Part shown: positions 12,868-24,700 of the stretch, piece after piece
Layout of the letters: every line of letters begins with the position of its first letter
How positions within the stretch are numbered: the first letter of the stretch is position 1
Program-made: the position numbers and the translations under genes
Source: Echiichthys vipera
Taxonomy: Eukaryota; Chordata; Actinopteri; Perciformes; Trachinidae
Length of the DNA: 64,000 nucleotides
Direction: 5' to 3'
Assembly (NCBI GenBank): GCA_963691815.1
Contig: OY829654.1
Span: forward strand, 10,683,298-10,747,297
The notes under the pieces: generated by a model
What the model was told of the DNA's origin: nothing
What the model saw: the letters and a program-made list of their open reading frames with translations, nothing else
The model's database searches: none

Positions 12868-14119
12868 TAAGTGACTGTGCACAAGAATGTTGAGTTGCTT
12901 ACAAATGTGCAAAGTTTGAATTTTAGTATTTTGTCAGCTTCAGGCAACAATACCGCCTCCGCAATCCCAACAGATTCCTAAAAGACTTTCAATTACAAAA
13001 CAGGACTCTTTGACAGCAAATTTTGTGGTCAGTGAGTGGGTAGTACCGAAAGATACACCCAAATGGATTACTGTGTCTTGTACAGACCTACTTATGTATG
13101 CAATGGGTCTTTTCTTGCGTTGTACACAAGCCTATTCCAATATTTGCTCCCTTATATATCATCCTGACGTATATTAGAAAAGAGTTCTCCGTCTTCACTA
13201 CCTCCTCACCAGTTATATACATCGGGAATGGGAGGTGTGTTTACAGTCACTGAGGTGGATTGACCTCAATAGCTTTGATTATTAGCCCCTATCCACAATG
13301 CAATCTTCCACAACGGACCCATCTTAAGATTCTTCTGTGATGTGTTCTCGCTACAGAATGATTTGACTATGCTCTAGTTTGAGATTGTTGTTTTAAGAAA
13401 ATGTGTGCCGCCATCTGGGAATCATGGGGTTAATCCAAGTTCTTTCTGGACATCATTAAGCGTGTGTTGGTTTAAGTGTGTGAGTTTTGGTTAAACTAAG
13501 CCTCTGGATGCGTTGGTTTTTGTTGTGAGCTGGGATTCTGGCATCGTGCCGCAGCTTAACTGGCTTTGATGTCACCAGGTATTGTAGTCACGGTTGCAGA
13601 AGCTAATTGGACGACTGGATAGATGGACTGGTGGCTGGACCAATGGTGTTTGTTTGTTGCTGATATTAAGACATGCTACTTTAGGGCTGTTTAGCTGCAC
13701 AGGGCCTTCTTGCATCACATTTCTGTGTCATATAATTTTCAGTGGGTTTTTTTTGTTTTTGTTTTTTTTCTTCAAAACATTCTTCAACTAAATATAAACA
13801 CTTTTTTAAACAAATGGATATAGGTCAAAGGGTGTGTTAAACTTCTGATTTTATGTTTGTGTCTGTAGCGCCTAAGACCAATCTCACCAAGTGGAAGCAA
13901 AGCTGAGCAAATTTGTTTTTTGAATTTTTAGTAAGTGCAAACAGAGTAGCCACAAGTTCTAAAAAACGAAAAACAGAGTAAAGCAAATACGAGCCAGTTT
14001 GTTTAACAAATCTATCAACACCTTAACACACATATTATATCAAAACACATGCTCAGGACCTCCAGGCTCCAACTCAGTAAATAGTCCAACTGGGCAGTTT
14101 GCCAGAATGTTGTTTTTTA

Positions 14120-14330
14120 AAGCAAGGTCAACATTTCTGAGAAATATGCTTATTTGTTTTCTTGTCAAGAGTTAGATGAGAAGATCAATACCACTCTCAT
14201 GTCTGTATGGTAAATTTGAGGCGGTAGCCAGCTGCTAGTTAGCATCACTTTGGTCTCTGTACGGATTGAACAAGATGTGCCAATGAGTGATCTTTAGAGG
14301 TGCTGGTTGGTAGATTTTGTTATCTTCAAA
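14120..14330 (+). repeat. Inverted-repeat transposon remnant, family B, left-half copy
   Basis: Contains gagaaatatgcttatttgtt, cttgtcaagagttagatgag, gaagatcaataccactctca, and a downstream tttagaggtgctgg. The same terminal block occurs at 30.8-31.5 kb and 31.99-32.5 kb, where it is present in both orientations as terminal inverted repeats. Here only the left half is recognisable. Confidence 0.65.
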
Positions 14331-14409
14331 CAGACACAAACTTTAGGTGAGTGGAGTGAATACGCATATTTACCAATACGTCAAACTCTTTTCATAACTA
14401 AGTTGACCA

Positions 14410-14412
<3 letters not shown>

Positions 14413-14468
<56 letters not shown>

Positions 14469-14519
14469 TATATATACACACACACACACACATATATATA
14501 TATATGAATGTATATATAT
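14413..14519. repeat. Compound (AT)n-(AC)n-(AT)n microsatellite
   Basis: Begins with about 53 bp of alternating AT, then cagtatatatac, an AC run, and further AT to about 14519. It directly adjoins the right side of the family B remnant. The Ile-Tyr open frames here are artefacts. Confidence 0.97.
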
Positions 14520-17500
14520 GGCCTCAGCAACTGAATAACATAATTCAACATAAATAATAACCATTATTAAGTGTGCATAGCGGCACGCTATAAGTCTGCC
14601 GCCTGTTAACGACACCAGCAAATTATTTGAGATTCTAATTCTGCATGTCAGCAAGGAGATTGTCTGAATGGGCCGCCATGGGCAGGTAGCTAGGCTAAGG
14701 TAACTAACATGTTTAGGTGGTAGGTCATGTTCGGCATGGATGAATGATAGGCGAAGTTTCTCTTGCAAAGTTTGCACGTGACCTTGGGGTTATCCTTGTT
14801 CTTTTCAAAGGGATCCCATATTTTAGACGTTAGTTTCCCGACATAATTGGCCATTAATTATTAACTGTCTAACCCAGACTAACAGCCAAGGAAGCTGCCT
14901 GCGGTGTTAAAAAAACAAACACTGACACGTGTCACGACCTCTTGTATCTGGCCCCTCAAATCAAAAGCCCCCCAGGCTTCACTTGACTTTTTGACAAGAA
15001 ACGGCTCTAAAGGTTTTTTCCTGCGACCAAACCAATGAAATTTTGTCTGCTAAAGATTTTTGATCTTTGGTCGACCAGTGCTTGGACTATTTTGGGGCAG
15101 CCCTAGTCACTGTTTTAAACATGTCGTTAAAGTTATAAATTGAAACACAACTACTTTGTTAGGTTGAGAGAAAGATCATGGTTTGGGTGAAAATAAGTAT
15201 GTTTTTTTATCCCGGGTAAAATCCTGTCTTTTTTTGTCCCATCCACCCATCCTGACCTCTTCCCTATGCTGACTTCCACATGCTTGGATTAGAAACATAC
15301 TTATAATACACCAAAGACTAACATCATGCGCAAAATCGCTTTAAACGTAATTGAAAAGGTAGTTTTGTTGTATGAGAATGCAATTTTTAGTTGACAGGAC
15401 TGGAGGGATACTGAGGGGATGTAGATATGTATTCATATAGAATTGGACTTGTATATTTTGGCTACACTGCACTTTATAGGTAATGATAGAGATTGAAAGC
15501 CCCAATTGTCTTTGATTCAGACACTGATGGTAAAACCGCCAAATCATCAAATAATTCTTTGGTATTCTCTGTCGCACACTCTTGAAATAACCAGTGCCTG
15601 AAGGCCTCGACAGTTAGGAACCCCCAGCCTGGTGTGACGGCTGGTAACAGTAACCGAGGCCTTTGATAAAATACAGCTTGCAGAGACACTGAGTGAGCAG
15701 GAAGAGATTGGCCGTTCTGCAGCTGAAACCAGAACCAATCCCACTGGGTACGAATGTTCCCCTGATAACATATTTTAATAAAACAGTGTGTTGCAGCAGC
15801 TGCTCCTAAAAATACTTTCCCTTCATAAGCTGACCCTGTTGTCTCTTTATTTTTCTCACAAGGACAATTATGTTGTTATATCGTGTATAAGGAGAGTGAG
15901 GTCAGGCCAGTTCAAATTGAGCCTAACACAGAGAGTCATTTTTCATGACTCATTCCAGGGATGAAGGATGTTGCAGGAATTAGTTTGCACTTGACTGCAG
16001 AAGGAAGTTGAAGGATGACACAGGCAGTGCACTGGTAATATTTGAACAAAATACTCCTTGTGCTGCAGCAGACTGTAGAGTGCAGACTCAGCTTCTTATC
16101 TGAAATGGCCACCAGTCATCCTTCATCTGCATGGACCTCTGTCTAGCACGACTAACTAACACTTCATGTGCATTGTACACACCGGGAATCAATCAATTAT
16201 TGCACCGTGCCCTTAATAACATTTTACAAAACTCGTTATCATTATAATTAAAAGCTATAATAAAGTTTTGCACTGGGCCTTGTGCAGAAGTAGATAATAA
16301 CCACAATCAACTGCGGTTGATAGTTAAGACCAAGAAACCATGTCAGAGCGGGAACGTTATCAACAGAACCTCATTCTTATTACTAGACACACACAATTAT
16401 TGTATTGTCATATTGTTTGTTGCAGTGCTATGAAGAGCTCTCTGTCAAGGGAAAGCCATTAGTCATGTGAGCAAAATGAATTAGGCTTCAAACATAGTTC
16501 AATACCGTTAAAGCATCTTGCTGTCTCTTCTGTTTTAACCATGGTGGTAAGATATCGACCAGACGTCAAACAAATAAATATAAATCACCTAAACGCTGGA
16601 GGAAATCGAGCAGGAACTGTATTCTGTATGGTTCACAAAGTAATAAAGTGATTAAATCACATCCTTCAAGGACATCTTTAAGTGTAAAAATAGAGGTGTG
16701 GATCTTGTATCTGTGTATTTGTTATCCGTTCTAGTTTAAGGTGTCACAAAAAAGGGTTTTCCTTAAATGTGTAATGAACAGCTTAGGAGAAAATTTTTTT
16801 TTTGGTTAATGGTGCAAGCTGACACAAAATTAAATCAAGATTTTACATTTTTTTACAACAGTAATAGTAATGATTGTGGAAGTAACACGATTCTATGTTT
16901 ACACACAAGTTAAATTCTGCTGCTGTGCACAGTGTAGCATGTGTACTTTGTCGGGCTGTTCTCATTCACATTTCTTAATTATACTTGTGAAAAGTAATGC
17001 ACTGTTTAATTCGTATATGATCCACGTAATTGTGAGGCAGGACGAGGAAGTCAGGCAATGTAGTACAAAGAGCGATAAAGTCTGCATAGGGAGGAGGACG
17101 GGGTGGATGGGTCAACAAACACAGGACTTTCACCTAGGAGACCTCTGTTCGTGACTGTGTCCTGAGTGGATGCAAAAGTCCACACTGACTTTTTTTTTTT
17201 ACAGAACTTACACACTTAACTAACGGGACATACGCAAGTTATTTGACAAACGTAGTTATTCTTACCCAAATCACAATCTTTTCCTATACCTAACCAAGTT
17301 GTTGTGTGGCCTAAACAGGTTCTGCAGTACAGGGGCTCACACAGGGGCACTGATCGCTGGTGGACATCCATAAGATAGTTCATGAAAAATGATGCATAAC
17401 TTTTTGTAAGATATCATATGAACCACTGTATGAGGGTGCAATGGCTTTGTATATATGTATCTGTGTGCTGTCCAACTATCTCTCAGAAGTAATGTGTCAA

Positions 17501-17869
17501 AAGAAAGTATTTGCGCAATGGAAGGATTCAGGGTCGGGGCTGCGTGATGGCTGTGACGCTCCATTCTCCCTGGTATCTTATCTAGGACACGCAAATATAA
17601 GATGCCCCCTCTCATCCCTTAGGGCACGATGCTGTATGCATGGCATGGCGGAGGACACTATTTATATCTCATTATTATAAACGTCTGAAATAGAAGCCCT
17701 CACACTGAAAGGTTTACTCCACTTGCCAGGGAAAATGACTACATTGCTTCTCCTCACTGTTACATAGAGCTTCTAAAGTCTGCTCATGCACATCCACTGT
17801 ACTTCTTTGTCCCTGTATTTGTGTGATGTCACTGTCTCACTTTGTTGTTGTTCTGTTTGTGTCTTTCAG

Positions 17870-17939
17870 TGCATGAGGAACCGAGGTCTGCTGCAGAGGA
17901 CAGGTTTAGTCATTAGAGTGCTTTGCCACATCCAGGAAA
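17870..17939 (+). other. pacsin1: pacsin1 5' UTR part of the start-codon exon
   Basis: A strong pyrimidine-rich acceptor (tctgtttgtgtctttcag) ends at 17869. The exon then continues through 70 nt of leader into the ATG at 17940 and a donor at 18000. This implies at least one further upstream non-coding exon. The leader contains an ATG at 17872 (atgaggaaccgaggt) in another frame, a possible upstream ORF. Confidence 0.6.
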
Positions 17940-19455
17940 ATGTCTGGCTCCTACGATGAATGTGCAGGTGCTGACGACACCATGGACAGCTTCTGGGAGG
18001 TACAGGCCAAACTGTCATGTGTGTTCTGATAGGTTTGAAACCTCCAACCCAAGCCCTTACCCTTTTCTTTGTTTTGTACTGATGAAGCTTCTGAAGCCCA
18101 GCAGAGACTCCACAGAAACTGTGAAAATGAGATCAGTGTTTTTACAGGAAAATCGAAAAAAAAGTGTCTGTATTTTTGCTTAAAAAAGAGTTTTATTAAG
18201 TTAAAGTACACATGCTATAACTAGTCTTTGTGTTAACAAGAGTACAATACATACCACTTGTCAGTTGTGTCAATAGCATACTGGTTTGACACATTCAGCT
18301 TTGTGTCAAACAGGGAAGGAAAGAAAATAGAGAGCATGTCATTTTAGTACAATAATATAATGTGTTTCCAGTGTTTTGGTTAATGAAGCCCATTCCTGCC
18401 AGGAACGAAAAATGCATTAAAGTTTGAAACGATAAGAACAAACATGCTCATGGTTTGTCAAAAGTATGAGCTACAATTTCAAATAAATTGGACTTTTGTA
18501 GCTTTAGCTCAACTTATTTTTTGCTGTAAATGGGCTTCCATCATTTACTTCAACTATTTGGACAAACTAAAGGGATTTCACAATAAATACACTCTTGATT
18601 TGTGTGCCAAATGTGAACCTGCTACAGACACATCTTCAACTAATAATTTCTTGTTTAAGAGAATGTTGCAGTACTATTTTGTCAGTACATATATCATAGA
18701 TTATATTTCCTGTGATGTGTCCTACGATGATACAACAAATATGAGCATCATACGAGTTGAATCCATCCTCACTTCTTGTGCTGAGATGCAATGTGAGTGC
18801 TTTTTACCCGCACCCAAATTAGCGTTAATGAATTCCCCCAGTACAGAGTCTTCTTTGTATCATGGCTCTTAGCCACGGCGACAGAGACAAAGAGCCTCAG
18901 TCATCAGTCGCTCTAAGGCGGCCTTTCACCACATGCACCTGCCTATAGCATCTGTATACTACCAACACAGCTCAGGTCAGCTCGTGGTTTATAAATGCCA
19001 GAAAAACACTTAATTCTCAGGTTTTCTCATTAGAAGCATTGATATTTGATACAGCTGGGCTGAGAAGCGCAGACAAACTCAACAAAAAACATGAAATTAG
19101 TGATTTCATATGTAGAACCAGTCCACCTGCATGTTGTTGTAGGTGTCACTTGGCAATTTGTCACACAGGCCAAAACTCATACCGTCACACACCTGTCTCA
19201 CTGCCTCCCTGCAGCTCTCTTATCTCAAACAGTAACTGCACGTGCATGCTTGTGTCAGGACCAATCACAGTGAACACACCACACAGGCTCTTCACGAGTT
19301 ATGTGTGTGAAGATGTAAACAACTGTATGTATTTACAGCGTAAACACATGCAGCCTGTGGTTTCTATGTATTTCCGTTTCTACTTCGACGTCTATCCCTG
19401 AGAATCTGTCCGCCTGAATTACACCACTCAAGAGGATTAAAGCAGTCACACACAG

Positions 19456-19510
<55 letters not shown>

Positions 19511-21707
19511 AACAAGCCCATGTCATTGCATAACTACACATGCACAGGCACGAGCACCCCCCTCCCCCACTACCCTCCCTTCATCATGCACCATGAGCTC
19601 ACGCCCCCTGCAGGCACTGAAGAGGCGGAGCTACGCGGTCTGGCACTGATCTTTTAAGGCAGTATCACTTAAGGTGGCGAGATGTAAAAGAAAAGGCAGT
19701 TAAATAATTGTGGAATAGAGGATTATAAATGAATAGGGCTGAAGTTCTTTCTTGTATGGATTTAAAATGGATAAAAAATATTGTAGCAAACTTTATATTT
19801 CAGGAAATACATAGAGATACAGTATGCTTAAAAATATCATAATAATCAAATATCATCAATAATACCAGTGCAAATGAAGTGAAAAGGAAAAGGACATTGA
19901 AATTATGACACAGACCTCTGTTTAAAATGTAGATATGGTGGTGACCTTTTTGTTTTAAATAACTTTTAGAGCTAAACCTTGTTAAAGCCGCCTGTTTATT
20001 TATATTTACATGAACTTTGTATTTCTAAAATGTTATTTATTTATTACTTTATTCTCTGTCAATCAAATGAGTTATAATCTACAGATGCCTAGAATCAGTT
20101 AGGCCACAAGCGCCTGTCAGAGTGTGGTTTTTTTTTTTTTTGGGGGGGGGGGGGGGGGGGTATTTGCTATATAAAAAAAACTACATTTAATACTCTACCA
20201 GCACTTAACCTCCAAAGTGGTGTTAGTTTATGCACAGTCATACCATATATACAGAAATTGTATTTGTATTTTTTCAGTAAATAGACAATGTTTCAATGTT
20301 GTATGTACAAAATATGGTAGTCGCTATGACATCACCCATAGTTTTCTGAAGAGCCAAAATGAAGCTCAAAGCTGGTACTTCCCAGTGTCTCCGGCCATCG
20401 TCCTCCTGGCCATCAGTGCCTTAATTATGCATAACTTTAAGCCTAATATAATATCCTCCCCTGGCTGCTGTAAAGTTTGCCATTTCATCATGGGGGTGTA
20501 TAGGGATAGATTGGCTTTTGGAGCCAGCCTCGAGTGGCCATTTGAGGAGATTGGCAGTTCTGTGTTGGCTTCGTTTTTCAGCCCTGCAGTTTGCTGCTTC
20601 ATCTCAAAGCGTACATCATATATATGAAATATCTGATATATAACAACACACTTTTCATCAGTTTTTGGTATATTGTTTATTTTTTTCTGTGATAGCATCT
20701 GTATGAAGACAGATTTCCTTTCTGCTTCTTTAACTTATTTGTCCCTGTGCTCTCAGGTGGGGAACTACAAACGTGCTGTCAAGAGAGTTGATGACGGCCA
20801 TCGGCTCTGCAATGACCTTATGGGCTGTCTGCAGGAACGTGCCAAGATAGAAAAATCCTACGGTGATCAGCTAACTGCGTGGTCCAAGAGATGGAGACAG
20901 CTCATTGAGAAAGGTCAGCACGTGGGAGTGGGGGCAATACAATAAAGAGCTCAACAAAGCAATGTACTTTACGCTGTCTTCCAATTTGCCAAGCCTCCTT
21001 TCAAACAATTTGATGCTCCGTGCAAATATTTGGCTGCATATCATTGCACTCAATATTTTATATGGAATTAATAATTTTGTGCGGCCCCCAGGCCCACAGT
21101 ACGGCTCTGTGGAGAGAGCCTGGCTGGCTGTGATGACCGAGGCAGAGAAGGTGAGTGAGCTGCACCAAGATGTGAAGAACAACCTGGTGAACGAAGATGT
21201 AGAGAAGGTGAAGAACTGGCAAAAGGAAGCCTATCACAAGCAAATGATCGGAGGCTTCAAAGAGGCCAAGGAGGCAGACGAGGGCTTCAAGAAGGCTCAG
21301 AAACCGTGGGCTAAAAAGCTCAAGGAGGTGAGGGGGATGGAAACAAACTTATGTGAATCATCATCTTTGTCTTTTGTTGTAACAGAGCGAGTTGTATTCA
21401 CTTCACAGAGGAGCTGCTTTCTGCTTCTTTCTGGCTCATAACTTTGTGTCTGTGATTCTGTTTTGTTGCTTTGTGTCCAGCTGCGTCACATCAACATTCA
21501 TTCACTCATCTCTCTATCTCTCTCTCTCTCTCTTCCTCTCTCTCTCTCTCTCTCCCTCTCGCTCTCTCCCCCTCTCTGTCTCTGTCTCTATCTCTCTCTC
21601 TCTCTTCCTCTCTCTCTCTCTCTCGCTCTCTCCCCCTCTCTGTCTCTCTCTCTCTCTCTCTCTTCCTCTCTCTCTCTCTCTCTCTCTCGCTCTCTCCCCC
21701 TCTCCCC

Positions 21708-21746
<39 letters not shown>

Positions 21747-24700
21747 TCTCTCCCTCTCGCCACACTTTTTTAAATTTAAACTGAACATCATTATAAAACT
21801 AAAATACAAAGGGGATGATGCAAAGGGCCATTTGCTTAAAATGGACCTAGTTTTTGTCGTAGATTTAGCTTAGAAGTCCGACTTGTTATAGATCCTTAAA
21901 TGTACCTGTTGTATAAAGCTTCCCCATGAGTGACTAAAGCAGTGTTAGGCCTTATTATATATAACATTCAAGCATGGTGGAATTAGAAAGATAAGTAGCC
22001 AGCCAGCCAAATTGAACAACTTAATGCTTCATCCACACACAGAGTAGCTCATAATTTAACAGTAAGTTAGTAGTAACAAAGCTCTCACCACAGGCTTAGC
22101 CAGGGGCAGAGCTGGCTAATTTTCCTACCTTGAATTAAGCCAGTCTTAATATTTAGGCAGGCAGGCTTACTTAGACTGACAGTCTAAGTCCAATCTAGTG
22201 TTGGCCTTAGGAAGTGTATCTAACAAAGTGTATCTAACCGATCCTGGCCCTGGCTGGTCTTTGAAATAGTTTTTAAAACTATTTTTTATTGATTTGGTGT
22301 CTGACCTATAACTTCACTTCACTCTCACCCTTGTCATTATGTAGTTTTGTGCCACAGAAGCTACATGAACTGAATCACTGTTCAACACCAAACAACAGAC
22401 ACATTTAGGTTAAGTTCATCAAAGATATTGGTGTTCCCTTCGGGAGTTGGTAGAGACCAAAACAGAGCCAAAAGAAAAAACGAGTGAGTACTAGAATTAC
22501 ATTCATCAGGTGTCCAAATGAATGATAATGTCTTTGTAAAGAAGCAACTGTTGCCAACACGCTCACCAAATCAACGTAAAAGGTGAAGCTGTTGTCTCCG
22601 CTGCCCCAGAAGCATGTTTGCGCATCATAATCCAAACAAAAAGTCAGTCAGTCGATAATTAAATTTCTTTTTTTAAGTTTTGATTTTCAGCCACTTTGCA
22701 GATTCTAACTTCACTGCCTAAAACTATTAATATAGCATTGTGCTTTGATGCTGCTTTGCCCTGTACAATATGAGAGGACCTAGACCCTAACAGACACTGG
22801 TCTGACCGGGATTTCTCAACTCTACGTGGAAAACAGAATTCCTTACTTGTGCATATTAATATTTATGTAATTATATATATTGATCACATTCAAATCTAGT
22901 TTCATGTCTGGGCAAAGACGATGGGACTGCCTTCCTTGTGTTCCTTTGGTCAAATTAAATCATTTATGTGAGATACTGACAATGCCTGTGGTTGGACATA
23001 CAGATGGAGGCAGCTAAGAAATCATACCACATGGCCTGCAAGGAGGAGAAGCTGGCTGCAGCCCGAGAGGCCAACGGCAAGACTGAGGCTTCTGTCACAG
23101 CAGACCAGCAGAAGAAACTCCACGAGAAAGTGGACAAATGCAAACAGGATTCACAGAAGGTGAGAACAAGGCCGGAAAAAAAGCAAGTGGAGAGATAAAA
23201 GGCTTTTAGTCTGTTTAGTTTTAGGCGAGTGAAAAACAAAGATGTCAAGAAACAAAAATTAAAGAATATTTGATAGCAGATTACTGCTCCGGGTTTCAAA
23301 ACACACAAATACACACAAATACATGCAGGTTTACTGGTTTCATGCTTCTTAAATGTGAGCATTTGATGCTTTTCTTTGTCATACATGATTAATAAGCTGA
23401 ATATATTTAGATTTTTGGACTGTTAATCAGATAAAACATACCTTGGGCAGAGTCATTTATAATGAAAATATTTGTTAAATCCCATACATCTAAAACATGA
23501 TCTCATTGATCAGTCGATGTAAGGCATGTTTCTGTGCAAACACACACAAAGTATCTTGCTGGCCCAGGCTCTTTCTCTGTGTCTCCCTGTAAATATGATT
23601 GTATTTTGTTTGTGCGTATCGGCGTACATTTTGGATTCATTTACTTACTCAATATCAGGTTACAAAGAAGCCCACTATGATTGTATATTAAAATAATAAT
23701 TAAACCCTGCTGAATTGCTTTCTGTTTTCTGTCTCAGGCCAAAGAAAAGTATGAGAAGTCTCTGGAGGAGCTGAACAAGTGCACCCCACAGTACATGGAG
23801 TGCATGGAGCAGGTGTTTGACCAGTGCCAGCAGCATGAAGTCAGGAGGCTGACCTTCCTCAAGGAGGCCCTGCTGGACATCAAACGCCATCTTAACCTCA
23901 CTGAGAACCAAAGGTAAGCCGGGCAGAAGGTTTAATTTAGGTTGCATAGAGCTGCTGGTTTACAGTGTTTTGTTCATATCATATGAGAGGTAAAACAGAC
24001 CGTAGAAACTGTTTTCTTCTATGTATGATTTTATGTATGTATTGATGGCATTAGTCAACTGTATAGTCTTTTGTTTTACCACCATTCCTGTGCAGCATCA
24101 AGTCTTACCCCTGCAGTGTAGTTCATTATCTCCCCTTATGAATTCATAGTTATACTGTACGCAACATGGGTAAATAACTCTTTGAGCGTGATTGCATGCT
24201 ATACCTGTACTTCTAATCAGAAATAATCATCTTGCAAACACATTTCATAATAGATTAGTTTGATTTGTTGTGTCACATTCAGCACAGTTCGCTTCAAATT
24301 AATTAATCTAAACACACTTCTCAACCATGCATGCATTTCTCATTAGACAGACTCACAGCACTAATTAATTAATTATTCAGTCAGTGACGTTTCTGCTAAA
24401 CTGAATTTTGTTCAGAGGGAATGCTTGTCATATTCTGGGCTGTTTTTAATCTGCGTGTAACAACACAGCTGGGAAATACTGCAAAGTGTTTTTTTAACCA
24501 GACCTGATGATTCGAGCCCTTTCCCGTTTGGACAATTGTGGTGTAGTTAATCCTGACTCATCATTTACGTTAGATATGTTTGATCCATTTCAAGCATTTC
24601 ACACCACTCCTATTCCTACTATTCATGACCTCACCTGTGTTGCCCTGGACAAATGGCTTTTGGGGAAGAAAACATGTGATAGCTCGGTTTTAAGAGGATG

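Larger units (their letters stand above)
18000..20756 (+). other. pacsin1 intron after the start exon (2.76 kb)
   Basis: Non-coding. It holds a (CA)n tract at 19457-19508, a T14/G19 homopolymer junction at 20128-20160 and the second family D repeat at about 20316-20610. Two open frames (142 aa from 18444, 136 aa from 20217) lack splice support or recognisable similarity; the latter lies mostly in the repeat. Confidence 0.85.

Noticed and set aside
18444..18872. 142-aa open frame in pacsin1 intron 1
   Set aside because: No recognisable domain, no flanking splice pattern, AT-rich composition like the surrounding intron.
21392..21873. Several overlapping Ser-Leu and Arg-Glu rich open frames
   Set aside because: All derive from the TC tract within a pacsin1 intron.
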